The notes below the pieces were generated by a model. It saw only the letters and a program-made list of their open reading frames with translations, was not told the DNA's origin and made no database searches. From Podarcis raffonei (Eukaryota > Chordata > Lepidosauria > Squamata > Lacertidae): a DNA stretch of 64,000 bases. The position numbers and the translations under genes were made by a program. Below, one piece after another: positions 54,429 through 64,000 of this stretch. Within the stretch, counting starts at the first letter, position 1. Each line of letters opens with the position of its first letter. The stretch is from NCBI RefSeq assembly GCF_027172205.1, contig NC_070614.1:48548001-48612000 (forward strand). Direction: 5' to 3'.

Positions 54429-56385
54429 GCTTGGACTGCCCACGAGCAAAGCAGCTGTTTCCTCTTACACAGCCAGGTCCTTTTCCAGGTTGCCTTATGT
54501 AAAAGGACTAGGGGACTATGGCAATGGACAGCTGACAACATATTTAATCCAGCTATTCTTTGCCATTGTCCCCAAGTCCTTTGAAATGCATCTTACACTA
54601 TCAGAGGAAAACATATTATTCTGAGACTTAGGAAGATAAGATGATGTAATGAGTCAATTCAATGGTCCACCAGTGAAGACCTGATAGCAGTTCTTCTCCT
54701 CAGTTGTGCCACATGAGATAAATTTAACTGATTGGGAACTGGGGGGTTAAACATGCAAAGCCCTGAACTCTTCTCTTTTCTTTTCTTTTTAATGCATCCA
54801 TCCGATATTTTGTGAAAGCCAGCCGGTGACTTCCAAATGTCTGGTGGAGCCAGATGGGAGGCTCAGGGGAGATGAACCATCCAGCAAAATGGGAGAACCC
54901 TGTTTAGGTTAATCACCCATGGAATTAGGCTAACTGGGTCAAGTTCTGGTCAGAGGAGGCCACGCAGGACGATGATCCCGGGGGAAAGGTGATTTATGGG
55001 GCTCTGTGCCACCCATGGGGCAGGAGTTGGAGCTGGTGGAGGAAGGGAGTCAAGAAGAAAAGGGTGGGCAGTCAGAGGCAGGAGGAGATTAGGCGGAGGA
55101 AGAGCGGCAGGAAGGCTCAGAGAAGGAAGAGACTGTTCCAGAGAGAGTCGTGCCATTGGAATCTCCCCTGACTCCTTCTCTGCTGTCTCCATGGTCAAGG
55201 ACAAGGAGGGGCTTAAAGCAATAGGAGCAGCTGGTGTTGCCAGATGTCTACTCAGACTCTGTGATCACCATCTGAGGACCTTCTTCATGTGTTCCCTCTA
55301 TGGGAGGTCCGAGGGTGGCAACACAAGAATGGGCCTTTTCAGTGGTTCTCACCTGGCACCATCATTACATATCCCTAGGAGCCAGGCAAAACCATTTCTT
55401 TTTCATCAGGCCTTTGGCTTTTCATTATCTATGGTCTTTTTGCATGGATAGTATGTTTTAATCTAGTTTTTTTTAGAGTAGAATTGTCTTTTAGATTTTT
55501 TTTATGCTAGTTTTAATTGCTTAGAATACTGTAAGTTGCTTTGGGTTGCCGTGGCAAAAAGGGAACCAATAAATCTAATCGGTAATAAACATGTCTCCAA
55601 GGAGTCCACCGTATTTGGTCTACTGTACCATCTCAGCACTTTATCATTTCATTTTTCCTTCTATGTGGATCAGACCATAAAAGACGGAACTGGAGAAGCT
55701 CCTATGCAGAGATAACACATACCTATGTTTCTGGCATTGGCTTGGATCACTGTACACACTATAATACTGTACATGAAAAGCTTACAACCTGTAGGCTAGG
55801 CCTGTGCGGTGTGTGATGCAATCATTTGCTGTGGCCTCCTATGGACTCAATAAACCTTCAGTTTTTGCTAATGGATCACCTGGACTTCATACAAACCAAA
55901 ATAAAACATGGGGGAAGGGGAAACCACCTACAGTTTTATGAATTACATTTTTCTATGTAGGTTATAGTAATGGATGCTACTGTTTATGAAAAACAGCAGG
56001 AGAAAAAAAGGAAGATCAAATGAAAGCAGTCACCCAACACTTAGCAAAGCTCTCACAAAGAACATTTTGACATTTTTCTAAAAGCCATGATTGAGCATCT
56101 GGAAATCTAGAAATCTAGAAATCTATACATGGGCATAGACAGATCACCTAAATCAACATGCATATTTATCTGCCTGCCAGTTTATCCTGTTAAGAAAGTA
56201 AAAAAGGTAAAGGTAAATGACACCTGGACTGTTAAGTCTAGTCAAAGGTGACTATGGAGTTGCAGCACTCATCTCGCTTTCAGGCTGAGGGAGCCGGTGT
56301 TTGTCCACAGACAGCTTTCCGCCTTGACCCATCGCTTCAACAATATCCATGGATATTACAGGCTGTGGTCCAGAGCAGAAGGGGA
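54429..56385 (+). other. Gap between D25 and D26
   Basis: No convincing D seen. About 55230-55580 is a LINE-like 3' end (GGTTGCCGTGGCAAAAAGGG, AATAAATCTAATC). A BovB-tailed SINE fragment lies at 56203-56335. Confidence 0.5.
56203..56335 (-). mobile_element. BovB-tailed tRNA SINE fragment, minus orientation
   Basis: AGGTAAAGGTAAATGACACC, CAAAGGTGACTATGGAGTTG and TTTGTCCACAGACAGCTTTC match the SINE at 59622 in reverse. Confidence 0.8.
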
Positions 56386-56413
56386 GTTTTTAGTCAGGGT
56401 TTGTATCATTGTG

Positions 56414-56425
56414 AGCCCCGGGCAG
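56414..56425 (+). other. IGHD: D26: IGHD gene segment, eta family
   Basis: 5' RSS: GTTTTTAGT (56386-56394, 7/9), 12 bp and CATTGTG (56407-56413, 6/7). Core AGCCCCGGGCAG, frame SPGQ. 3' RSS: CACAGTG (56426-56432, 7/7), 12 bp and ACAAATACC (56445-56453, 8/9). The only eta copy with a sound 3' signal. Confidence 0.85.
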
Positions 56426-56938
56426 CACAGTGATTTCTACTCATACAAATACCAAGAGTAAACCACAATATGTTATCTAGAAAATGCATAGTTGGATGCA
56501 GCGTGACCATGCATCTTCTAGCTCACTTAAACCCTGCCACCTGATGTGGTGTGATTGTTAGCACTAAAAGAATAAATTATGCTAAATGGCTACATTTGCA
56601 TCATTGCATTTAGTTCAGGGGTTTTTTCCTGGTAAAAAGAAACAAGCCAGTGTATAAAGTAGTTAAGAAGAATAGTTGAAATGAGGGTGGCAAAAATGAG
56701 AGGCTTGATTAGGGTTTCTGCTTTTGCTAGTTACAATGTTTTGGTCACATGAAAGCTCAGGGGAATGTTACTTGGTGGTCGTTCTTCCACCTCAAAAATG
56801 GTTGGATGACTTGTTCCGGAGTCCCATTCTGAAAACTTCCTTTTTAGCTAATTTCAAGAAAGCAGAGCGGATGTTCTCCCTTTCTGTTGCCCCATCCCCC
56901 AACATTCATTACATATTATTTTTCCTTCATCTCGTCTC

Positions 56939-57030
56939 CAAAATCAACCTCAGGGTCTTTTCTGGCTTCCTGTTTCAAATGTGGGAGGAAGCAGAAACAG
57001 ACTTCCTGTTTAGGATTAATTTTAGACCTT
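56939..57030 (-). repeat. D-module non-coding block, copy 5 (inverted)
   Basis: Read on the minus strand, AAAATTAATCC, AAACAGGAAGTCTG, GAAACAGGAAGCCAG and AAAAGACCCTGAGG follow the same order as copies 3 and 4. The flanking D segments (D26, D27) are not inverted. Confidence 0.68.
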
Positions 57031-57261
57031 GAGAAAGGGGATGGGGGATAACGAAATGACTGTTTAATTCCCTAGTGCCTTCTCTGTGGGTTTCTTTGGT
57101 GGCAAAGTGAGCTTCATATATCCAGAGATGCTATGACTATCAAGGTAGAAAGGGCATATGTAGAGATAAATAATGATAAGACAGAGAAAGAAGGGAGCAA
57201 GGAAAAGACTGGTGTTGCATTAGGTGGTAAGTTGTGTTATATAGATTTTGAAGGAAAGATA

Positions 57262-57505
57262 TACTGTGGTACCTCGAGTTACAAATGCCTGAGGTTACAA
57301 ACACTTCAGGTTACAAACTCTGCTAACCTAGAAGAGTTACCTCAAGTTGAGAACTTTGCCCCAGGATGAGAACAGAAATCATGTGCTGGGGGCGCAGTGG
57401 CAGCAAGAGGCCCCATTAGCAAAAGCATGCCTCTAGTTAAGAACAGTTTCAGGTTAAGAACGGACCTCCGGAACAAATTAAGTTCGTAATTGAGGTACCA
57501 CTGTA
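57262..57505. mobile_element. Mariner-like MITE
   Basis: Inverted ends TACTGTGGTACCTCGAGTTA and GAGGTACCACTGTA, with inner repeats of CAGGTTAAGAACGG. Flanked by TA. Confidence 0.85.
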
Positions 57506-58274
57506 TAGAGAAAAGATGGATAGGTGGCTGAGTAGATATAAAGGATGTATGTTTACATGTGATTTACGTCACTGAAAGGAAAGAAAGGGCATGCTTTTAA
57601 GGGTGTGCTCGAAAGCAGGTCATTTTTCAAAATGGCTGCACTGGCATTCTGTTACTTGGAGTCCTTACTGAGAGCAACTTAATGGATAGAGCAATGGGGA
57701 TTGTCTTGGGAAAGCTCTGGGTTCAGGCCCCTGCTAACCTACCTCCCAGAGTTGTTGTGATGATAAAATGAGGGATCTTCTTCCATCTTCCTTGTTGGAA
57801 GTGGGATACCAACATGATCAGTAAATGCATTGTTGCATTTCAGAAGGCCCAGGGACAGGGCAATCATCAGACACGGATCAACATCCTCACTCCTAAAATC
57901 CCACCACAGCTAAGTCTGATCTTTACCCATGCACTGTCTTTAATACACTTTTAATTGTAAGGGTTAGAATCATGTCATTGTTGTTGTTGTTGGTTGGTTG
58001 GTTGTTTTATCTAAGGTTCGCAAGATGATAAAAATTTGAGCCCACTGATAAAATCTCCACCCGTGTAGGATTGTGGATGATGAAGCGACTGACTTATTTT
58101 ATAAGCCAAGTGAAGAGACCCGTGTAAAGAATAGAAATATTTCCCATCACATGCTGTGTTTATTTCTATGGCAGAATTCATCACTTAGGGCTGAAATATT
58201 ACAAACACATCCAAAACAATGATACTCTGCCTCACTCAGCGATAAAAGATTTAGTTCTAGTACGAACCATTGTG

Positions 58275-58290
58275 GGAGAATATAGTGGGC
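58275..58290 (+). other. IGHD: D27: IGHD gene segment, epsilon family
   Basis: 5' RSS: AGATTTAGT (58247-58255, 6/9), 12 bp and CATTGTG (58268-58274, 6/7). Core GGAGAATATAGTGGGC, frame EYSG. 3' RSS: CACAGTG (58291-58297, 7/7), 12 bp and ACAAAAACT (58310-58318, 8/9). Confidence 0.88.
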
Positions 58291-58476
58291 CACAGTGCTA
58301 CATCTCAGTACAAAAACTGCTTGCTGGGATGTGTGCAAGGGCAAAGAGGGTGTTCTCTCTAGAAGGTACCAAAAGCTCCTCCCTCAAATGGGCAGGCTGA
58401 AGTCTGGGTTTTTAGTGCCATCATCCTGAAATCCATCACAGAGCATCAAAAGACAATCCCCAGAAATGAATAATAA

Positions 58477-58718
58477 TACAGTGGTACCTGGGGTTACATA
58501 TGCTTCAGGTTACATACGCCTGAGGTTACAGACCTAACCCAGAAATATTACCGCAGGTTAAGAACTTTGCTTCAGGATGAGAACAGAAATCGTGTTCTGG
58601 CGGTGCAGCAGCAGCGGGAGGCCCCATTAGCTAAAGTGATGCTTCAGGTTAAGAACAGCTTCAGGTTAAGAATGGACCTCCGGAACGAATTAAGTGCCTA
58701 ACCCGAGGTACCACTGTA
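58477..58718. mobile_element. Mariner-like MITE, second copy
   Basis: Inverted ends TACAGTGGTACCTGGGGTTA and CGAGGTACCACTGTA. Closely related to 57262-57505. Confidence 0.87.
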
Positions 58719-59359
58719 CACATAAATCATCATGATGCAACTCTGTCACTAAATTGCAGCCTTCTCTTTCTTTGCTCCTTTGGAAAGGGCAGTATGCTGA
58801 CAGCCAAACTTTGTGGCAGCCGCCCTATTTACACCAGCATCTTATTAAAATATTTGCTCCATTTAAAGGTAATGTGTAGGAAAGCCATATGCTTTACAGG
58901 GCAGTTTTTATTTAAAAGGTTACTCAGCCTGAGTCTGTTTTGAAGGTAAAGATCCATAAGCTGGGAGATCAGAGGCCTTGAAGTTACCCATCTAAATTCA
59001 GCACCTGGACAGCTGATGGCACACATATGAGAATAGCTACAGTCCCCCCCCCCAACAGGTTTTTGCTCTGCTATGGCTCACAGTGAGACACCAGCTGAAG
59101 GGTACCATGATGAGGGGATATAGGAAAACATTGCTTGTGAGCGACGAAAAATCTTCAGAGAGCAAACAGTTATTATGAGTCATGGCTGGTGGACTGCACT
59201 CACACTTTACAAAGAGGACTGCAGCGAAATTGAGCATATTAGTTTGGAACGACTGAGCTGGTGCGTCCTGAGAGCTGGCTAAGTATTAGTGTCCACAAAC
59301 ATCACATTCAAGAATGCACTAGGAAAACAATGGTTTTTGTCAAGGCTTGACTCATTGTG

Positions 59360-59366
59360 GATGGGG
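59360..59366 (+). other. IGHD: D28: IGHD gene segment, zeta family, 7-nt core, JH-proximal
   Basis: 5' RSS: GGTTTTTGT (59332-59340, 9/9), 12 bp and CATTGTG (59353-59359, 6/7). The core is only GATGGGG. 3' RSS: CACAGTG (59367-59373, 7/7), 12 bp and ACAAAAACC (59386-59394, 9/9). It is the last D before JH, about 3.2 kb away. Its place and brevity recall the short JH-proximal D7-27 of human and DQ52 of mouse. Confidence 0.92.
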
Positions 59367-59621
59367 CACAGTGGTGCATTCCCCTACAAAAACCTCTATG
59401 GACATAAGGAGAAGAAGCCTCTAGATTCACTCCATTAAGTGCATCTGTACTGCAACAAAGAACAACGCCTATTGCTGTTTGTCTTCAAGGTAATGCAGAT
59501 GATCAAAAGAGCAGAAGAACTGCTGGATCAAGCGAAGATCCAACCATTCCTGCGTTCTGTTTACCTCATCAGCTGAGCAGATGAACTCTGGAAGCTCAGA
59601 GGAAGGGTGAGAGGAGGGGAG

Positions 59622-60003
59622 GGGCGTGGGTAGCGCTGTGGTCTAAACCACTGAGCCTCTTGGGCTTGCCGATCAGAAGGTCGGCAGTTCGAATCCCCAC
59701 GACGGGGTGAGCTCCCGTTGCTCTATCCCAGCTCCTGTCAACCTAGCAGTTTGAAAGCATGCCAGTGCAAGTAGATAAATAGATACCACTGCAGCGGGAA
59801 GGTAAACAGCATTTCCGTGCATTCTGGCTTCCATCATGGTTTTCCATTGTGCCAGAAGCAGTTTAGTCATGCTGGCCACATGACCCGGAAAGCTGTTTGT
59901 GGACAAACGCCAGCTCCCTCAGCCTGAAAGCAAGATGAGTGCCACAACCCCATAGTCGCCTTTGACTGGACTTAACCGCCCAGGGGTCCTTTACCTTTAC
60001 CTT
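59622..60003 (+). mobile_element. tRNA-derived SINE with BovB-like tail (Sauria-type)
   Basis: The head GGGTAGCGCTGTGGTCTAAA and the B-box-like GGCAGTTCGAATCC are tRNA-like. The tail CAGGGGTCCTTTACCTTTACC is the 3' tail shared with BovB LINEs. The copy is nearly full length. Confidence 0.85.
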
Positions 60004-62536
60004 GGATCTGGGACTCAAATGAGTGCTGCCTGTGAACAAGTTCCATTTAGCTACCTTTAACATGGGGCCTCTCTGGATGAATAGTGGCTTTTTCTAATAA
60101 ATAATTCAATTAAAATGCCAATAAGCATAGGAAATGCCTCAACAAATCAGGGTACCCAGCTACCTTGTCTACTTAAGGCCACATTCACACCATACATTTC
60201 AAGTACTATGATACCACTTTAAACTGTCATGTCTTCTTCCATAGAATCCCAAAGAATAGGAGTTCCATATTCCCCCTCCAGAATTATAGTTCCCAGAGTG
60301 ATTTAACAACCAATCCCTCTTCACATGGAACTCTTGGAATTATAGCTCTGTGACGGAAATAGGGGTCTTCGAACAATTATCAGCATCCTTAACAAACGTC
60401 AGCTCCCAGAATTCATTGGGGGAAGTCAGGCCTTTTTTTTTCAGCCGGAACTTACCAGAACTCTCCAGAATCCAATTCCATCACCTCTCAGGTGGGCCCA
60501 TTGCCATTATAAAGAACAAGGAGACATTCATTGTGAGTTCCGGCGCCTCTTTTTCTAGAAGAATAGCACTATGACTATTTAAAGTAGTTTTATATTGTTT
60601 TAAATGTGTGTTGTGATTGTGACAGTAGTCCAGCATTTTGCTTTGAGTAGTGGCAAACCAGATGCCTTTGGGATTTCACAAGCAGCCCACAAAAGCAGGG
60701 AGCATTCAGCTTACTACCCACTTGTCAGATTATAACTGCCGTCAAACATGGAGGTTCTGTTTAGGCTTTTCTCCTTCAAGAATTTGTCTAATCAATTAAA
60801 CTATTGCCAGTCACCATATACGTGGCATGGCAAAGGGCCAATTGACGAAAGACCTCTGGTCCAATGCCTCTCCTCAACTGGGTGGTTTCTGAGGAATTTC
60901 AGATTTCTCAAACATTGGGGTCAGAAATTTAAAATCTGAAAAATATAAAAAAAATGTAAAAGGGGGCATTATTATAGCAACACAAAAGCACTTTTTTACC
61001 ATATTGCTTGAAGGATGTAGTAACACTTTTATTAGCGCAATTTATATGTGATGCAATAAGCCAATTATCAATGTAATTTGTATGTACTTTTGAACCACCT
61101 CTCAGAATAATGCATATATTGGGATTCAGGTGCAAATACGAATCTCCCAACTCAACACAAAACTATCAAAACTGGGCCGTTATCTAACAAAAAGGAGAAA
61201 TCATTGCCTTCCTATCAGAAAGGAACAGAACAAATTATCTGTGGCGAGGAGAGGGCATATCGGAGCCTTCTTTTTAAAAAAATAAATACAAAGGAAGCAT
61301 GATAGATTCTAGATAAAGTCTGTGGTCTGGCTCTTTTAAGCTGTATCCATATCAGACTATGCCCAGATGTTTCTTAGAGATGTTGGTTTTTTTAAAAAAA
61401 TGTTTGTGGTTAATGGCAGGAAACTTTTTGCTGTACCATGCAATGGTGTTCTCTTCTGCTTTCTAAAGTAACTCCGCAATGATCATTTACTGATCGATCA
61501 AAGGTGCTCTCATTGAGCCTCTCCTTTACAGAGTTATGATCTGTGCTACCACAGTTATTGGCTCAGTGATACCTGCAGCTCTCATGTCCCCCCACCTGGA
61601 TCCTTATTTATCTGCCAACTTCACACACACACAATCATTTCCCCTTTCTCTCTGTCACACTTTCCAAGAATTTCTTAGAGATTATTACCTAGAATCTTTG
61701 CGAAATGCCATTTCAATGCAAACAAGCCGTGTTTTTGACAAACTGCTGTATTAAGGAAATGCTGTTTGTTACATCAGCTAACAGGTAAATCAATCTAGAT
61801 ATAATTCTCTAACCACTGGTGCCAAGTACATTGTTAATTATATTTATCGACTCAAATCAGACTATCATGATAAAGACTGCCAAGATATTTTGACTAGCCA
61901 AGGAAGTCAGCCAACTAGGATTGGAGGGCTGGGGGAACTGGAGGCATGAAGGTAGTCAATCTGTGTGTTTCAAGAGATGGGGATTTTTGGTGTCCAAATG
62001 TTTTCTGAAACAGGTGGCCAAAGTTTTCATTTTCAGAGCAAATGGCAGCTTGGGGAGGAGGGTATTTTCCTCAGAAAAAGAGTATGGCCGCCAGAGAGAG
62101 GTGGAAAAACCATGGGAAGATCCGATCATGGATCTCCTGTTAGATTAGCTGATGTGCAACCTACAGAAAATTGTAGTAGCTGGTTGATCATCACTCTCCA
62201 GTCTCTTGAGCACCCACCCACAGCTTTTCCTCAGTTTCATGAAGGTTGCTCTAGAAAAGTATTTTAAGAGTTCCAAAGTACTCTGGTCAGCAATCTGAAA
62301 GGCTGGGCATCCTTACAACAGACATCGGTTTGCCAAGATGCACTATGTACAGTAGAATGCAATCCTGTGCACTTCTACTCAGAAGAAAGTCAGCAAGGCT
62401 TATTCTTGGCATGGTGTATATAGGATTGCAGCCTTGTTTTGGAGTTTTAAAGGTCCATCAAGATAATGCACATTATCTACTCTAAATAGCTCTGCCTTCA
62501 TGGCGAGCTTCACCCACGAATTCAAACTAAGAAAAC
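60004..62536 (+). other. D-to-J intergenic
   Basis: No D or J seen. About 60230-60420 and 60430-60570 resemble old interspersed repeats (GGAATTATAGCTCTG, TCAGCCGGAACTTACCAGAA). The intronic enhancer would be expected 3' of JH and so outside this window. Confidence 0.5.
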
Positions 62537-62575
62537 AGTATTTGCAGACATCCTGTTAGGAGTGATACAACTGTG

Positions 62576-62631
62576 CTACTATGATGCTTTTGATTACTGG
62601 GGACAAGGAACTGCAGTCACCGTTACTTCTG
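62576..62631 (+). CDS. IGHJ: J1: IGHJ gene segment
   Basis: Encodes YYDAFDYWGQGTAVTVTS followed by a splice donor (G|GTAAGA at 62632). The WGQG J motif is intact. The 5' RSS is AGTATTTGC (62537-62545, 6/9), a 23-bp spacer and AACTGTG (62569-62575, 6/7). The C-terminal VTVTS replaces the more usual VTVSS. It joins D segments (12-RSS) through its 23-RSS and is then spliced to the constant region. Confidence 0.93.
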
Positions 62632-62807
62632 GTAAGACAAAAATCTTCCTTTTACTCTTTGCAACTTCACAGATTAACATAGGCTGCTTTTTTGCACACA
62701 TAGACACAAAATTAGCCACAGCATCACAGAATGGGATGTACTGTAGCAACTTCCTAGGTCCTAAATTAGTGCTTATTTGCTGCTTTCATTGTTGCTATTG
62801 TTATGTG

Positions 62808-62876
62808 TTGGTGGAATATGGCTTAGATGCCACAGAACCCATATTTGGACAAGGGGCATTGATAAATAACTGTCAG
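62808..62876 (+). pseudogene. IGHJ: JH-like relic between J1 and J2
   Basis: One frame reads YGLDATEPIFGQGALINN, which resembles a JH with Phe for Trp (FGQG) and a ruined end. No splice donor follows and the 5' signals (TTATGTG at 62801-62807 and a poor nonamer) are weak. The spacing between J1 and J2 fits a dead JH. Confidence 0.45.
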
Positions 62877-63001
62877 AAAAATTACCGCCTGTTCCTCATG
62901 TGACGGGACACAGCTAGATCTGACCAGGGTCTTGAAGAAGCAGCCACTTGCACTAGTGAGTGCATTTTTGCACGTATTCCCGAGGGGAGAGATTTACTGT
63001 G

Positions 63002-63057
63002 TGGCTGGGGTGCTTTTGACAGCTGGGGACCAGGCACCCTGGTAACCGTCACATCAG
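63002..63057 (+). CDS. IGHJ: J2: IGHJ gene segment
   Basis: Encodes GWGAFDSWGPGTLVTVTS with donor G|GTAAGC at 63058. The J motif is WGPG (Pro for Gln). 5' RSS: CATTTTTGC (62963-62971, 6/9), 23 bp and TACTGTG (62995-63001, 6/7). Confidence 0.92.
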
Positions 63058-63752
63058 GTAAGCCACTGCACATCAGTTCCACAGAATGTCTTGTTATTTT
63101 TTGAGAAGGCTTTGTACAAGTTTTCAGTTGCATGAATTTCATTGCAATTTTCACTGACTGCCACTGGCTTTGAAACTGCATGCTTTTAAGTCACTAAACA
63201 AAGGTTGAAATGTTATTTACTCATATAGTTCTTAAGATCTAGGTTGTTTTCCTAGGTTAGGGATGTTCATGTTGATCATCAGCTTAGCTGTCTGTCTTTC
63301 ATTACTTTGTAATATAGAGAGAAGCTCAAACAGTCAAATACGGCCCAGGTTAATATTAAAAATTTGGACTTCTTTAGATAGAAAAGGGAGGAAAGATCCA
63401 AGGCATTTTGGAATAATCAGTGCTATGCCAATTATTAGGAAAAGGCTTCATAGTGTTCCCCACTTCTGCCATATATAGACTGAGATCGTAGTTTATGAGT
63501 AATAAATACCTGCCCAATATATTGGTGAGGCCAATAGACATTGCAATGGTCTAGAAAGGCTTTAAAATTTCCCGCCCAGCTGGAAAATCTTTCAGTGAAT
63601 TCATTCCTGAAATTTCTTACTTGGTGGCAGTCTTCTTGAAGTTTTTGGAAGCGCTCTGCAGACAATTTTCAGGCCAAATTACTTCCATCTATAATGAAAT
63701 AAAATATAAAAATTAAAGAGAGATTCTTGCGAAGGTATGACAGTTCCTAAGT
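63058..63752 (+). other. J2-J3 intergenic
   Basis: No gene or further J seen. Confidence 0.5.
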
Positions 63753-63791
63753 GGTTTTTGTAGAGAGGAAGTACAAAACAACCCTAATGTG

Positions 63792-63841
63792 CTATCCGTT
63801 TTATTATTGGGGCCAAGGAACCATGGTGATCGTAACATCAG
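63792..63841 (+). CDS. IGHJ: J3: IGHJ gene segment
   Basis: Encodes YPFYYWGQGTMVIVTS with donor G|GTAAAA at 63842. 5' RSS: perfect nonamer GGTTTTTGT (63753-63761) and a 23-bp spacer, but a diverged heptamer TAATGTG (63785-63791, 5/7). VIVTS instead of VTVTS is unusual. Confidence 0.9.
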
Positions 63842-64000
63842 GTAAAAAGCTTTTCTTACTCTTACTCACTTATTTTGTAACCTTTTTTCCATTATCTCAG
63901 TATATCTGTGTCATATGAAATGCAATTGTTTTGAGACAGTGACAACTAAGGCCTTCTTCCAATGTTTCTTTGTGCAGAACTTCACCAAGACCCACACCCC
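63842..64000 (+). other. 3' flank of J3 to window end
   Basis: Start of the J-to-constant intron. Nothing else recognised; more JH segments and the mu constant exons are expected downstream. Confidence 0.5.

Noticed and set aside
55727-55790. CACTGTA with D-like following sequence
   Set aside because: Heptamer and nonamers on both sides match poorly (about 5/9) and no family flank is shared.
59640-59715. tRNA gene
   Set aside because: The tRNA-like head is part of a SINE with a BovB-type tail; related fragments in reverse lie at 34893 and 56203.
61531-61590. CTACCACAGTTATTGG as another D 3' RSS near JH
   Set aside because: The heptamer-like CACAGTT has no nonamer 12 bp on (ATACCTGCA) and no upstream RSS.

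Overview
This window is the variable end of an immunoglobulin heavy-chain (IGH) locus from a squamate reptile, most likely a lizard; I cannot name the species. The VH exons have two-exon leaders, octamer promoters and 23-bp-type recombination signals (RSS). The interspersed repeats are typical of squamates: BovB, CR1 and L2 LINEs, a tRNA-derived SINE with a BovB-like tail, hAT and mariner MITEs, and a young chromodomain-bearing Ty3/Gypsy element. All V, D and J segments read on the + strand.

Layout. (1) 1-5409: a Ty3/Gypsy chromovirus on the minus strand, cut by the window start, inserted into a VH gene whose 3' stub lies at 5423-5525. (2) 5.4-25.1 kb: eight VH genes or remnants. V1, V2, V3, V4, V5 and V8 look usable; V0, V6 and V7 are broken (V0 is the stub). 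V0+V1, V4+V5 and V6+V7 are three copies of one duplicated two-gene unit; V2, V3 and V8 stand alone. (3) 26.5-59.4 kb: a large DH array with 28 DH-like segments. About nineteen have readable 12-bp-spacer RSSs on both sides and about nine are relics. They fall into families (called alpha to theta here) that recur in the same order, together with a shared non-coding block, so the array grew by duplication of multi-D modules. D lengths run from 7 to 44 nt. A BovB LINE carrying a nested CR1 sits inside the 12-bp spacer of one D. (4) 62.5-63.9 kb: three JH segments and one JH-like relic. The constant-region exons are not in the window.

How the parts work together. VH segments end in heptamer-23-nonamer signals, D segments have 12-bp signals on both sides, and JH segments begin with nonamer-23-heptamer signals. 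The 12/23 rule therefore gives D-to-J then V-to-DJ joining by deletion. Octamer sites (ATGCAAAT or one mismatch) lie about 125-200 bp upstream of most leader ATGs and would drive B-cell transcription. V8, the VH nearest the D array, has the best RSS in the window. D28, the D nearest JH, has the shortest core and almost perfect signals.

Limits. Everything was read by eye. RSS scores are match counts to CACAGTG and ACAAAAACC. Repeat family names rest on recognition of consensus-like stretches and encoded protein motifs, not on a database search.
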